DNA of 64,000 nucleotides. Origin: JAPORY01 sp965215385 (GTDB taxonomy: Bacteria > Pseudomonadota > Alphaproteobacteria > Rhodobacterales > Rhodobacteraceae). The notes beneath the pieces were generated by a model. It was not told where the DNA came from and did no database searches. It saw only the letters and a list, made by a program, of their open reading frames with translations. The stretch spans positions 1,426,001 to 1,490,000 of the forward strand of contig OZ244059.1 of NCBI GenBank assembly GCA_965215385.1, in the 5' to 3' direction. Both the position numbers and the translations under genes were made by a program. Positions within the stretch are counted from its first letter, which is position 1; every line of letters starts with the position of its first letter. Of the stretch, positions 8,681 through 18,473 are shown piece by piece.

Positions 8681-9210
8681 TGATTTTCAGTTTTTCCACT
8701 GGTCAGCCACGCCTGATTAGCACTTAATCGGCCATATATTTGGTCCCTAAATATATTTTGATCATTCATAACTCCCATCCTTGGTGACGCGCCTTCAGGC
8801 CCTTGCTTTGCATTAACGCGAAGTGCACCGTCGTCGGATGAAATCGAAGCCTATATCGGCCAATTGCGTTATCTCTCGATTAATTTTACCTTGGTATATG
8901 TTGAACCTCGTTGAGGCAATTGAAAATTCTCCCCTCAGCTGTAGCGCTCATCGGGACATTTTCGGCAAATTCAGTATCGCAAGACGACACCTCGCCTTCG
9001 CTCGCCACCAACACTCGGTGTCAATTGCAACTCCTGCCGATCCTGCCGATCAACCCCAATAACCCAAGGTCTCGACAGTCAGCTGAAAGCATGACAGGCG
9101 ATAGAGCGGCAATATTGGATTCTATCCCAAAGCCAATCGAACCGCCACCACTGTTGCTCTTCATACTCTTTGCCGTTGATAAAGGGCACTTTGCTAGGCA
9201 AACGCAAATT
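8681..9210. other. Intergenic region upstream of coaBC
   Basis: 530 bases between the coaBC start and the stop of the flavoprotein gene; both flanking genes are on the minus strand. An AT-rich stretch near 8730-8765 holds two imperfect AAATATAT repeats and is the most likely promoter area for coaBC. The open frames at 8823-9062 and 8911-9291 have no domain character. Confidence 0.35.
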
Positions 9211-11709
9211 TTAACCGTCGACGGTTATTGCACGATTCGCAGGATCGTAAGGACTTTCCGCTACCACCTCTGCCGACCAGAGATGATCTAAGATCTTGAC
9301 CGACAGCTTCATTCCCGGAACTGCCAAATCAATTGGGAGGTATCCCATACCGATAGATTTATTATGAGTCACTGAGTAGCCGCCCGAAGTCAATCTACCG
9401 ACTTGTTGATCGCGAAAATATAGAGCTTCTCGACCCCAGGGGTCGGCGTCAGTTGGACCGTCAATCAACAATGTGCAGCATTTGAATCGTGCGGTGTTTG
9501 ATTGCAACATTGTACAACCGCGAAAATCTTTCGAGAAGTCGATGAATCGCTCTAGACCAGACTCGACGGCGGTAGCATCTCGACCCAACTCATTGCCAAA
9601 GGCGCGATATGACTTTTCGAGCCGAAGCCAGTTCTGCGCTCGCGCACCTACGAGTTTTAGATTATACTCCTCTCCGGCACTTAACAGTAAATCCCATAGG
9701 TAATTTTGCATCTCAATTGGATGATGAAGTTCCCAACCGAGTTCTCCGGTATAAGCAACGCGAATTGCCCGCACTCGACACATCTCTAGCTCAATATCTC
9801 GACAACTCAACCACGGAAAACGGCTATTCCCGAGCACCGTCTGGGGATGACGGTCTCTAATTGCGCTTTTCAACAGGTCGCGCGAATTCTTTCCAGCAAT
9901 CGCGAATACCCCCCACTGCGACGAAACGTCGTGGCACTCAACATAGCCAACTTCGTGAGACTTTTCTGCAATCCCTTTCCTTAAATTGTCACCATCATAG
10001 CTACCCCAAGCACCAGCACTGACTAGATAATATGAATTCTCATCAAGGCGTAAAATAGTAAATTCGGTATGAACCGTTCCAATATCAGTCAGCGCATAGG
10101 TGAGGTTGATCTTGCCGGGTTTTGGTAATCTGTTGCAAGTGTACCAATCTAGAAAGGCAGTTGCACCGGGACCCCTGACAATATGTTTGGTGAAGGCAGT
10201 CGCATCAATCAAGCCAACGTTGTTTCGGATCGCTGCCGCTTCTTGTTCAGCATATTTCCACCAGCGACCCCGACGAAATGACCTTGCCTCGCGGTCAAAA
10301 CTTGACGGTGCGTCGAGTGGGCCAAAATAGTTCGGGCGTTCAAAACCGTTGACTTGCCCGAACTGAGCACCCATCGCCTGCTGCCGATCATACGCTGGGC
10401 CTGTCCGAAGTGGTCGGCAGGCTTCTCTCTCCTCGTCTGGATGGTGCAGAATATAGACGTGTTCGTAGCACTCCTCGTTTTTTCGTGCCGAAAATTCGGT
10501 CGTTACCCAGTCACCGAAACGTCTAGGATCAAGGCTTACGAGATCAATTTCCGCCTCGCCCTCGACCATCACTTGCGCCAGATAGTGACCGGCGCCGCCC
10601 GCCGCCGTGATACCGAATGAGAATCCCTCCGCCAACCACATATTTCGGCAGTTTGGTGCCGGGCCGAGCAAAGGATTACCGTCTGGCGTGTAACAGATTG
10701 GTCCGTTAAAATCGTCCTTCAATCCGACATTCTCGGTCGAGGGAATTCGATGAATCATGGACAGGTACTCTTCCTCAATCCGGTCAAGGTCGAGCGGAAA
10801 GAGGTCAGCCCGAAAACTTTCTGGCACATCATATTCGAACCTTGCGGGTGCATTACGCTCGTAAGGTCCCAAGATCCAACCACCCCGTTCTTCACGCACG
10901 TACCATTTTGCGTCGGCGTCCCTTAGTACCGGATGTGCTTCATTGCTTTTTCGCCATTCTTGAAGAACGGGATCTGGCGCAGTCACAACGTATTGATGTT
11001 CGACTGGAATGGCAGGGAGTTTTATTCCAAGCATTCGCGCCGTGCGCTGAGCATGATTGCCCGTTGCCGTGATCACATGTTCGGCTCGTAATTCAAGAGT
11101 TTCGTCAGACGGTACGAGGGTACCGCCCTTGTCAGTTAGTTTCGTGCATTTGACTTTCCATTCTGCGCCCATCCAAGAAAAATCGTCTACTTGCCATTTT
11201 CGTTCAATTTCGACGCCACGCTGTCGGGCAGCCTTTGCCATCGCCATGGTTACATCAGCGGGATTTATGTATCCGTCGGTCGGATGGTAAATCGCTCCCT
11301 CAAGATCATCGCTTCGCACCAGCGGCCATCGCGCTTCGATATCGGCCGCGGACAACCACTCGTAAGGGATACCGCAGGTTTCTGCAGTCGAAGCATAGAG
11401 GCGGAACTCATCCATGCGTTGGGTGCTTTGAGCCATCCGCAAATTTCCAACGATAAAGAACCCTGGGTCGAGCCCCGTCTCCGCCTCAAGCGTCGAATAG
11501 AAATCAACTGAGTATTTATGGATATGCGTTGTCGCATACGACATATTGAACAGTGGCAGTAGCCCAGCGGCGTGCCAAGTCGAACCCGAAGTCAGTTCGT
11601 CGCGCTCCAGCAGTAGAATGTCTTCCCAGCCCGCCTTGGCCAAATGGTACGCGATTGAGGTACCGACGGCACCGCCGCCGACAACAAGGGCTCTGACGTG
11701 TTGTTTCAT
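9211..11709 (-). CDS. Dimethylglycine/sarcosine dehydrogenase-like flavoprotein with GcvT domain
   Basis: 832 residues from ATG 11709, chosen because a good GAGGAA site precedes it and the FAD motif follows at once; an in-frame start further upstream would add 27 residues without family support. N-terminal half: DAO-type FAD domain with VVGGGAVGTSIAYHLAKAG and GSTWHAAGLLP, where the histidine is the residue covalently bound to FAD in dimethylglycine dehydrogenase. C-terminal half: a GcvT-like tetrahydrofolate-binding domain (ARSFRRGRWW, GLIDATAFTKHIVRGPGA, ELGWELHHPIE, GYSVTHNKSIGMGYLP). Family reaction: oxidative N-demethylation with the one-carbon unit passed to tetrahydrofolate. The exact substrate (dimethylglycine, sarcosine or a related methylamine) is open, since no betaine or glycine-betaine genes sit nearby. 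It stands alone. Confidence 0.88.
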   Translation of the reverse strand: MKQHVRALVVGGGAVGTSIAYHLAKAGWEDILLLERDELTSGSTWHAAGLLPLFNMSYATTHIHKYSVDFYSTLEAETGLDPGFFIVGNLRMAQSTQRMDEFRLYASTAETCGIPYEWLSAADIEARWPLVRSDDLEGAIYHPTDGYINPADVTMAMAKAARQRGVEIERKWQVDDFSWMGAEWKVKCTKLTDKGGTLVPSDETLELRAEHVITATGNHAQRTARMLGIKLPAIPVEHQYVVTAPDPVLQEWRKSNEAHPVLRDADAKWYVREERGGWILGPYERNAPARFEYDVPESFRADLFPLDLDRIEEEYLSMIHRIPSTENVGLKDDFNGPICYTPDGNPLLGPAPNCRNMWLAEGFSFGITAAGGAGHYLAQVMVEGEAEIDLVSLDPRRFGDWVTTEFSARKNEECYEHVYILHHPDEEREACRPLRTGPAYDRQQAMGAQFGQVNGFERPNYFGPLDAPSSFDREARSFRRGRWWKYAEQEAAAIRNNVGLIDATAFTKHIVRGPGATAFLDWYTCNRLPKPGKINLTYALTDIGTVHTEFTILRLDENSYYLVSAGAWGSYDGDNLRKGIAEKSHEVGYVECHDVSSQWGVFAIAGKNSRDLLKSAIRDRHPQTVLGNSRFPWLSCRDIELEMCRVRAIRVAYTGELGWELHHPIEMQNYLWDLLLSAGEEYNLKLVGARAQNWLRLEKSYRAFGNELGRDATAVESGLERFIDFSKDFRGCTMLQSNTARFKCCTLLIDGPTDADPWGREALYFRDQQVGRLTSGGYSVTHNKSIGMGYLPIDLAVPGMKLSVKILDHLWSAEVVAESPYDPANRAITVDG

Positions 11710-12755
11710 ATCATTCCTCGCAGTTTTGGCTGAACAATATCCCTCGACGGCAAATTTAGATTGCGCCAGATCGAGTCGTGTTTGCGGCATCCATGCTCTT
11801 GTTAGAGATACTTGCCGATGTCGATAGAACCACTGCCTTCACAAAGCAATAATTTATCCCAATGCCAACCGAGAAATTTCGACGGTATCGAACGCTTGTT
11901 TCCCAAAGGTTCGGATTTCTGTTACGCACGATTTTCGCGCCGGGGTCAGCAAACGATGCCGTGCATTTTGGATGGAGCGCACCGCAATCTGCCTGCGCAG
12001 TGAGAAAGTTGCTACCTCAGTGTGCTTGAGCAACGCTTTTGAATTAAGGGCTCTTCCCTAGTTGTAGTGGAATCGTTTACATTCTCGAAGTGCTTGGATA
12101 GAGGTCGAGACCGGTCACGCGGTGCCCTGTTTGTTGCTCTCTTGTCTGATGGTTAATTGATCAAATTTGTTAGCGAAGTTTCGGAACGGCACATTACCAC
12201 TCTTCGCAACTCGTGGCAGTTTGCCTGGCTCTCTGGCGCAGACTTTGCAATCTTGAGCGATCAGTATTGTTCACCATTCGAATCGGCGAACCGGCTCAAG
12301 GTATTGGGACTGGACGCTGCCACTTGGCAATGTCGCAACTTTTTTCCCTATGGTTTTGCTTATTTGTTGCCGTCGCGATATCGTAATTGCGGTCGGAAAT
12401 TGATAGCGGCCGATGCAACGGGGCCATAAAAGATCGCGAGTTCGCTGTCAGAGCCGGCGTGGATTTTGAACGCCATTTTGACCAAGCACTGGCGATACTG
12501 ATTCGGGTCGATCTAAGGATAGATAACGCGATATCGACACTCTTCAGGTGTCGCAGTCTATCCTTTCATTCCACGATAAATGGGGAATTCCCGAAATAGT
12601 TTATCCAGAATTCGACGAATTCTCGCGAGAGACCTACTCGCCAAGATAATAACACTATCGGGTCGACCAAACGCTTCAATCGGCACAAGGCCCAACCGCT
12701 CTATGAGTAAGCAAATATCTCAAACGCGATCAGGTTCCCAAACTCTCGCGACTAG
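11710..12755. other. One-kilobase region without a gene
   Basis: Between the flavoprotein start and the MFS stop, both on the minus strand. Short frames at 11812-12003, 12157-12429 and 12387-12599 show no domain character. The only structured element is a pair of overlapping palindromes at 12607-12630. The upstream 200 bases must hold the flavoprotein promoter. Confidence 0.4.
12607..12630. promoter_or_regulatory. Two overlapping perfect palindromes
   Basis: AGAATTCGACGAATTCT (12607-12623, 8+1+8) runs into TCTCGCGAGA (12621-12630). It lies about 130 bases past the MFS stop codon. It could be a protein-binding site or the stem of a processed 3' end; there is no T run to mark a terminator. Confidence 0.35.
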
Positions 12756-13994
12756 CTAATGGACTTTGGCATCATCACGCCATCGAACAAAAATGATCAA
12801 GCTAAGTGTCATGAGTACCAAAGAAAGCAAGAACGGTGCACCCGGAAAATAAACCGAAGCATCGGGTTTTGAGAACGTTGCAAAGACCCAAGTCATCACC
12901 AACGGCGCCGTGATGGTTGCAAGTGCATAAAGACTCACCAAGACGCCCTGCAGCTCACCTTGCGAATCATCGTCAACAGCATTCGACATAATGCCTTGAA
13001 GTGCTGGGGTTATCACCGCCCCAAGGGCCGCAAACGGAGTCAACAAGATAGCGAACGTGCTGTTCGTCACGATTGCAATTAGAAAAAACGCCACGATATC
13101 CAAAACATGCCCATAGATAACCGTCATCCGCGCGCTCGTCCCTCGCAAGATCAGCCGAATGAGACCTCCCTGAACCGCCGCCATCGTAATCCCAAACAAG
13201 GCCAACGACAGACCAATGGTTTTCGATGTCCAGCCAAAACGTTCTTGCGTAAAATAAGCCCACACGGCCGGGTAAACGAAGAAGGCAACGGAATAAATAT
13301 GGAATACCGCTAGCAACCATCCAATCCCCGGCAACCGCACGAGGTACCGAAGTGAACCAAATGGATTGGCTCGCCCCCACGAAAACTGCCGAATCAAACG
13401 CCCGCGAACGGTCTCCTTGAGAACAAATAGTCCGAAAAGCGCGTTGATTGCCGATAGTGCTGCTGCCGCGAGAAAGGGGGCTCGAGTTCCATACTCGCCG
13501 AGCAGACCCCCGAGCAACGGACCTAGAACAAAACCGATACCAAAGCCCGCGCCAATGAGTCCAAAATTTGCCGCTCGGTCCTCGGGTTTTGAAATGTCGG
13601 CAATATAGGCGTTTGCGGTAGCGGCGGAGGCAGCCGTAATACCACCGACAATACGCATGAGTAGTAAGAGCCAAATGGAACTTGCAACCGCCATTACAAG
13701 GTAATCAAGACTCATCACCGCGAGAGAAACTATCAATACCGGCTTGCGGCCGAAGCGGTCTGACAGAGCACCCAACATCGGACCGAACAAGAACTGCATC
13801 ACAGCAAATGACGTCGATAGCACCCCGCCCCAGAGCGCTGCATTCGCGAGGGTTCCACCCTGCAATTCCAAGATGAGATCAGGCATCACTGGCACGATGA
13901 GGCCAATTCCCATAGCGTCAAGGATGACAGTAATCAGAATAAAGACAATGGGTAGGCGCAAGGTCTTGCTCAAACCACAGGCATCATCACGCAA
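12756..13994 (-). CDS. MFS drug/metabolite exporter, TetA (TCR/Tet) type
   Basis: About 412 residues and twelve predicted membrane helices. MFS motif A appears as GALSDRFGRKPVL after helix 2, and a TCR/Tet-like first helix reads FILITVILDAMGIGLIVPVMP. Helix 5 carries GIGFVLGPLLGGLLGEYG, the antiporter motif C area typical of proton-driven exporters. It acts in the inner membrane as a proton antiporter; the substrate is unknown and close homologues are often labelled tetracycline resistance without proof. The start is weak: the open frame begins at TTG 13994 and no in-frame ATG lies before the first helix. It sits 47 bases after the SH3 protein gene on the same strand and may be cotranscribed with it. 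Confidence 0.88.
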   Translation of the reverse strand: MRDDACGLSKTLRLPIVFILITVILDAMGIGLIVPVMPDLILELQGGTLANAALWGGVLSTSFAVMQFLFGPMLGALSDRFGRKPVLIVSLAVMSLDYLVMAVASSIWLLLLMRIVGGITAASAATANAYIADISKPEDRAANFGLIGAGFGIGFVLGPLLGGLLGEYGTRAPFLAAAALSAINALFGLFVLKETVRGRLIRQFSWGRANPFGSLRYLVRLPGIGWLLAVFHIYSVAFFVYPAVWAYFTQERFGWTSKTIGLSLALFGITMAAVQGGLIRLILRGTSARMTVIYGHVLDIVAFFLIAIVTNSTFAILLTPFAALGAVITPALQGIMSNAVDDDSQGELQGVLVSLYALATITAPLVMTWVFATFSKPDASVYFPGAPFLLSLVLMTLSLIIFVRWRDDAKVH

Positions 13995-14041
13995 GTCAAG
14001 TGCTGGATTTCATGCCGAGGAGATGTGGAAACGCAGTCTGC

Positions 14042-14551
14042 TCACTCTCTGATCTCATCGGCATCAACACCCCATAAGTCAGACTTCAGTGCCCAACCCC
14101 GATAACCGTCTACCGAGAGATAGCACCATTTCAGATTGCATTCGCCCAAATTGGCAATGACCCCCTGTTTGAATATTGCAACAATCGCGGCATCTGGATC
14201 AGGTTGGGTATAGGCTTGCAGCCTTTCACTCTCTACAATAACTGTACGAACACCCGACAATAAAGCATAATGGATCCAGCCGCCTTGCCCATCACGGTCT
14301 TGTACCTGCCGCCAGTGACCATGCTCGGCAGTGATTTTCAAGGGGAGATTTTGGTGCGTGTAAACCCAGTCAATACGCTGTCTCATCGAAGGGCCACGTC
14401 GCACATTGGCGCGCAAGGCTTTCATTGAAACATAGCGCGGGATCGGAAGATTCGTCACTGAGCCCACTAATGGTTCATTGCTTTGAACAAACTCCGCTGG
14501 CACCAACACAACCGCAAGTACGATTAAAATTCTAACGGCACGCAAAATCAT
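14042..14551 (-). CDS. Exported bacterial SH3-domain protein
   Basis: 169 residues. Residues 1-24 form a signal peptide (ILIVLAVVLVPAEFVQS). Two SH3-like repeats follow: the first at about 45-100 (ALRANVRRGPSMRQRIDWVY, WRQVQDRDGQGGWIHYALLSG) and the second at about 105-160 (LQAYTQPDPDAAIVAIFKQG, WCYLSVDGYRGWALKSDLWG). The pattern is that of the DUF1058/SH3_4 family, thought to bind cell-wall components in the periplasm; the precise role is unknown. In Rhodobacterales a gene of this kind commonly lies divergent from a D-glycerate or hydroxypyruvate dehydrogenase gene, as it does here with the gene at 14686. Confidence 0.8.
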   Translation of the reverse strand: MILRAVRILIVLAVVLVPAEFVQSNEPLVGSVTNLPIPRYVSMKALRANVRRGPSMRQRIDWVYTHQNLPLKITAEHGHWRQVQDRDGQGGWIHYALLSGVRTVIVESERLQAYTQPDPDAAIVAIFKQGVIANLGECNLKWCYLSVDGYRGWALKSDLWGVDADEIRE

Positions 14552-14685
14552 TGTTGTTTTCTTTCCTGCTGGTCATCTTGGTCCCTGACTTCCTGATGCA
14601 GTTATTGAGAATTCTTATTGCCCAAGATCTAATTGGCGAGACCTGATAACAGTAAATTCGACGAGAACGCAAAGGGGAGGCTGGC

Positions 14686-15672
14686 ATGGTTAAAAATCGA
14701 TTGAGTGTAGTTATAACTCGGCGACTGCCCGTTGTCGTTGAAACCCGCCTCAAAGAGTTGTTCGACGTTCGTTTACGTGAAAACGATATCCCGATGTCAC
14801 GCACAGAATTGGTCGAAGCGTCTCGCAATTGTGATGTGCTCGTTCCGACCGTAACCGATCAGATCGACGCGGCTTTGATCGGTCAAGCTAGCGAAAAACT
14901 CAAACTGATCGCAAATTATGGTGCTGGCGTAGACCACATTGATGTATCGACGGCCCGACAACGGGGCGTTCTGGTGTCAAACACGCCAGGGGTATTGACC
15001 GACGATACAGCCGATATGACAATGGGTCTAATTCTCGCAGTGACCCGACGACTGCCAGAAGGTATGGCAATAATGCAGCAGGGTGAGTGGGATGGCTGGG
15101 CACCAACTGCTTTCTTAGGGGGACGGATCGCCGGTCGTCGTCTTGGTATCCTCGGTATGGGACGAATTGGTCAGGCGGTGGCCCGCCGCGCCGTCGTGTT
15201 CGGCATGCAGGTGCACTACCACAACCGGCGGAAACTACGCCCCGAAATTGAACAAGACCTCGCGGCAACTTATTGGGACAGTCTAGACCAAATGATTGCT
15301 CGCATGGACGTCATCAGTATTAATTGCCCCTCAACACCGTCAACCTTTCATTTGATGAATGCGCGACGGCTAAAGCTACTCAAGTCGGATGCGGTGATCG
15401 TTAATACATCGCGCGGTGAGGTCATTGACGAAAATGCATTGACGCGAATGCTTCGCACCAATGCCATCGCTGGGGCTGGGCTTGATGTCTATGAACATGG
15501 CATCAAAATTAATCCAAGATTGCGAGCGTTACCGAACGTGGTCTTGCTCCCTCATATGGGCTCAGCGACGGTTGAGGGGCGTATCGAAATGGGAGAGAAA
15601 GTCATCCTCAATATCAAAACCTTTGAGGATGGTCATCGACCACCTGACCAAGTTGTCCCCTCAATGCTTTAA
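14686..15672 (+). CDS. D-2-hydroxyacid (glyoxylate/hydroxypyruvate) dehydrogenase
   Basis: 328 residues, normal for the GyaR branch of D-isomer-specific 2-hydroxyacid dehydrogenases. The NAD(P) loop is GILGMGRIGQAVARRA. The substrate Arg lies in VNTSRGEVID and the catalytic His in LPHMGSATVEGR; a Glu completes the triad in the GLDVYEHG region. Family reaction: reduces glyoxylate or hydroxypyruvate to glycolate or D-glycerate, or the reverse. A GGGGAGG site precedes ATG 14686. Its possible link to glycerate released by the phosphorylase cluster at 19.7-30 kb is inference only. Confidence 0.92.
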   Translation: MVKNRLSVVITRRLPVVVETRLKELFDVRLRENDIPMSRTELVEASRNCDVLVPTVTDQIDAALIGQASEKLKLIANYGAGVDHIDVSTARQRGVLVSNTPGVLTDDTADMTMGLILAVTRRLPEGMAIMQQGEWDGWAPTAFLGGRIAGRRLGILGMGRIGQAVARRAVVFGMQVHYHNRRKLRPEIEQDLAATYWDSLDQMIARMDVISINCPSTPSTFHLMNARRLKLLKSDAVIVNTSRGEVIDENALTRMLRTNAIAGAGLDVYEHGIKINPRLRALPNVVLLPHMGSATVEGRIEMGEKVILNIKTFEDGHRPPDQVVPSML

Positions 15673-15960
15673 CACTGGCTTTGAAGTCGGCACCAGCAAG
15701 GGTCTCGGATGCCAGTCAGTGCAACACGAAAAAGCGGCAAATACGACGCCAAAGACGACAATTTGGAGAGGCAACAAAATCGAAACCACCCCTAATCAGC
15801 GAGATTTGACCGTGCTTGTACGCCGTCACATTGAGATCACGAATTTTCTCTTTGATTAGGAGTCACGACAGGCACCCCGTCACGCCTTTTGCAAACGAGT
15901 TCGTTTCGACGCAGTCAGGTCGCAAAGCGATATGAAGAATACCAACGAAAAGAAGTGACA

Positions 15961-17343
15961 ATGACCTCCCGAAACGACGCTGGCATAGCCTGCGTCCTAG
16001 CAATTTTGAAGCACAAATTTGGCGAGCGCGTGCAGACCAATCCGTCTACTTGCGAACAGCACGGCCACACAACGACTTGGATCGCTAATCAACCGCCCGA
16101 TGGGGTGGTTTATCCACGCAGTGCCGAAGAAGTCTCTGAAATTGTCACCCTGTGTGAACGTCACGCGGTACCGATTATTCCCTACGGCACTGGCACCTCC
16201 CTTGAAGGACAGATTAATGCACCAGTAGGTGGCATTACCGTAGATCTCACACATTTGGATCAGATCCTCGCAATCCACACGGAAGACCTGCAAGCGGTTG
16301 TGCAGCCGGGTGTTACCCGTGAACAATTGAACGTCCACCTGCGTGACCAAGGATTATTCTTTCCCGTTGATCCAGGCGCAAATGCATCGCTCGGCGGCAT
16401 GGCCGCGACGCGGGCTTCCGGCACAAATGCAGTTCTTTACGGCACCATGAAGGACAATGTCGTCGGACTTGAGCTTGTTATAGCCGACGGTTCTATCATT
16501 CGTACCGCGAATCGCGCAAAGAAATCAGCAGCGGGGTATGATCTCACGCAACTTGTTGTCGGCTCCGAAGGCACTTTGGGAGTGATCACTGAGCTCACCT
16601 TGAGGCTGCGCGGCATTCCCGACACGGTTGCGTCTGCTGTCTGGATGTTTCCCTCGGTCGCTGTAGCCTGTGAGGTCACGATACAAGCTATTCAGCACGG
16701 ATTACCCATCGCGCGAATCGAACTGGTGGACCAACTCACCGTAGGAGCAATAAATTCTTATTCGAATATGCGTCTGCCGGAGATGACGTCTCTTTTGCTG
16801 GAGTTTCACGGAACGCAAGCATCCGTTGAGGAACAACAGGCTATCTTTGGGCAAATCACCGAAGAATTTTTGGGCGAGGAAAACAAATCGACGGTTAGCA
16901 TAGCAGATCGAAGTAAACTGTGGAAGGCCCGACACGATGCCTATTGGGCGATCCGCGCCCTGCGACCGGGAGCGCAGGCCTTCGTGACCGATGTTTGTGT
17001 ACCAATTTCGCGTTTAGCCAAGTGTGTTGATGCTGCGCATCGCAAGCTTCACGAGATGAGATTAGTCGGTCCCATCGCCGGACATGTTGGTGATGGTAAC
17101 TTTCATTGTGCTCTACTTTTTGATCCTGAGGACTCTGATGAGCAAGGTCGCGCCAGAGAATTTGTCGGATGGCTAAATGATTTTGCGATATCTATGGACG
17201 GAACCTGTACCGGCGAGCACGGAATCGGACAGGGAAAAATCGACTATCTCGACAAGGAACTTGGGACGGCAACTCACGTCATGCGATCGATTAAGACTGC
17301 TCTCGACCCAAAGCAAATCTTCAATCCCGGCAAAATATTTTGA
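15961..17343 (+). CDS. FAD-linked D-lactate dehydrogenase (Dld/GlcD family)
   Basis: 460 residues from ATG 15961, preceded by AAAAGAAG; an in-frame codon at 15889 would add 24 unrelated residues. PCMH-type FAD domain: IIPYGTGTSLEGQ, the PGVTREQL segment, DPGANASLGGMAATRASGTN, and GSEGTLGVITELTLRLRG. C-terminal FAD-oxidase domain: GHVGDGNFHCALLFD, TCTGEHGIGQGK and KTALDPKQIFNPGKIF. It oxidises D-lactate or a related 2-hydroxyacid and passes electrons to the respiratory chain. Glycolate oxidase subunit GlcD is the main alternative, but GlcE and GlcF are absent. The 288-base gap before it shows no gene. Confidence 0.9.
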   Translation: MTSRNDAGIACVLAILKHKFGERVQTNPSTCEQHGHTTTWIANQPPDGVVYPRSAEEVSEIVTLCERHAVPIIPYGTGTSLEGQINAPVGGITVDLTHLDQILAIHTEDLQAVVQPGVTREQLNVHLRDQGLFFPVDPGANASLGGMAATRASGTNAVLYGTMKDNVVGLELVIADGSIIRTANRAKKSAAGYDLTQLVVGSEGTLGVITELTLRLRGIPDTVASAVWMFPSVAVACEVTIQAIQHGLPIARIELVDQLTVGAINSYSNMRLPEMTSLLLEFHGTQASVEEQQAIFGQITEEFLGEENKSTVSIADRSKLWKARHDAYWAIRALRPGAQAFVTDVCVPISRLAKCVDAAHRKLHEMRLVGPIAGHVGDGNFHCALLFDPEDSDEQGRAREFVGWLNDFAISMDGTCTGEHGIGQGKIDYLDKELGTATHVMRSIKTALDPKQIFNPGKIF

Positions 17344-17527
17344 GTTGAGGCCAGCACAAGCATCGGCATAAGCAATTTACGGAGCGAGTTAACCCCGTCC
17401 AAGCAGTATTTTCCGGCGTAGTATCATATTGGGTCGAGTGTCTGTCCCTTTGCTTGGCAGTTTTGCTAGATCATTTCTTTGGTATTGCGGAGGTGTCGAT
17501 TTTCAAGTTGATTTATTGTCAGTCTAG

Positions 17528-17955
17528 TTGTTCAAATTACTTAATCACTTTGGCAGGTGGAGACAGGAAAAACGGTGCCGCTATCTGGCAGAAATAGGAA
17601 TTAAAGGCACAAAAACATGGAACTTGAATCTTCCCGTCGTTTTTCCGCAGGAGGCCGTGCAAAGAGTCGTTTATCGCCTGTTATCAAGCCCCAAGGCCGC
17701 AATGTCGCATATTCTTAACCCTCATATTGAGGCAACGGTCGACCGCTGTCGCCAAGAACCGCTGGTCATTGCCAATCAGGATAAAACTTCAATCAATTAC
17801 ACGGTTTTGAAGGGCACCTCGGGTCTGGCCAAGCTTGGCGGTGGTGGTGAAGGTAACCTTGGGGTGCTCCCCCTCGCGCTTCCAAACTGGTCGGCGAACT
17901 TAAGACCGTCCGAGTGGAGACGGAGGCATTGGGGGAACGAATTAAAACAAAGCAA
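17528..17955 (+). pseudogene. IS4-type (Tn5-like) transposase fragment, N-terminal catalytic part
   Basis: The frame reads LLSSPKAAMSHILNPHIEAT, then a VDRCRQEPLVIANQDKTS segment and GLAKLGGGGEGNLGVL. This matches the Tn5/IS50 group region leading into the first catalytic Asp (LAIQDTTELNYTG in active members). The reading frame is lost after about 17880, and the later Asp and Glu motifs are missing. It represents a different part of the protein than the fragments at 2890 and 5477. The flank from 17344 to 17527 holds no gene. Confidence 0.6.
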
Positions 17956-18413
17956 GCGGAGTATCGCACCGACATCACTCGGTTGGCGGAACAATCCGCA
18001 CAGCGGTATTGGTCACTAAATACCTGCGAATTGTACGCGCCGATCTCGCCTTTCAGGACTTGAATCATATCTTTGCCAAAGTCTGCAAAGTCTGCAAAGT
18101 CTGCGACGACTTCAAGGTCCAACTGCTCGCGGGCGATGGCGAAGCCGACCACCTCAACTTGCTGGTAAGTTATCCCTCAAGAGTCTGCCGCTTCAAACTG
18201 GTCAACAGCTTGAAAGGTTTATCAAGCCGGTGTTTACGAGCGTTCCGATCCGAAGTGATAAACTGCTATCGCCAAGGCGTTCGGTGGCTACCGTCCGACT
18301 TTGCCGCTTCGTGTGGCGGAAAACCACTCGGCATCATTCGCCAATATGTCGCAGATCGACGCGCCACTCAGGGGCGGCATAAAAATGGGTCGCGCCTTAT
18401 TTCCTCGCCCTAA
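17956..18413 (+). pseudogene. IS200/IS605-family TnpA transposase, broken
   Basis: From about 17956 the reading starts with AEYRTD, shifts frame to RHHSVGGTIRTAVLVTKYLR, then continues in one frame to the stop at 18413. The C-terminal two thirds match Y1 transposases closely: GDGEADHLNLLV, LVNSLKGLSSRCLR, FAASCGGKPLGIIRQYVADR. The catalytic Tyr is kept in IIRQYV. The HUH metal motif, normally DHVHLLV, reads DHLNLLV with its second His lost. A nine-base unit (GTCTGCAAA) is tandemly repeated at 18081-18106, giving KVCKVCKVC where family members have one copy. The element is dead. It abuts the IS4 fragment, so IS200 may have inserted beside or into it. Confidence 0.7.
18081..18106 (+). repeat. 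Nine-base tandem repeat inside the IS200 remnant
   Basis: GTCTGCAAA twice, then a partial third copy GTCTGCGAC, in frame as repeated KVC. Likely a replication-slippage expansion in a sequence no longer under selection. Confidence 0.7.
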
Positions 18414-18473
18414 AGAACGAGGTTATACGGCGCGTATGATAAATGCACACACCCACCGCTAACGGAAACAGTA

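Noticed and set aside
8911..9291. Open frame running into the 3' end of the flavoprotein gene
   Set aside because: It overlaps a conserved gene on the other strand and has no domain features.
12157..12429. Open frame in the gene-free kilobase
   Set aside because: No recognisable motif, no upstream ribosome-binding site.
17793..18152. Minus-strand open frame across the IS4/IS200 remnants
   Set aside because: It is the antisense shadow of transposase fragments that match known families in the plus frames.
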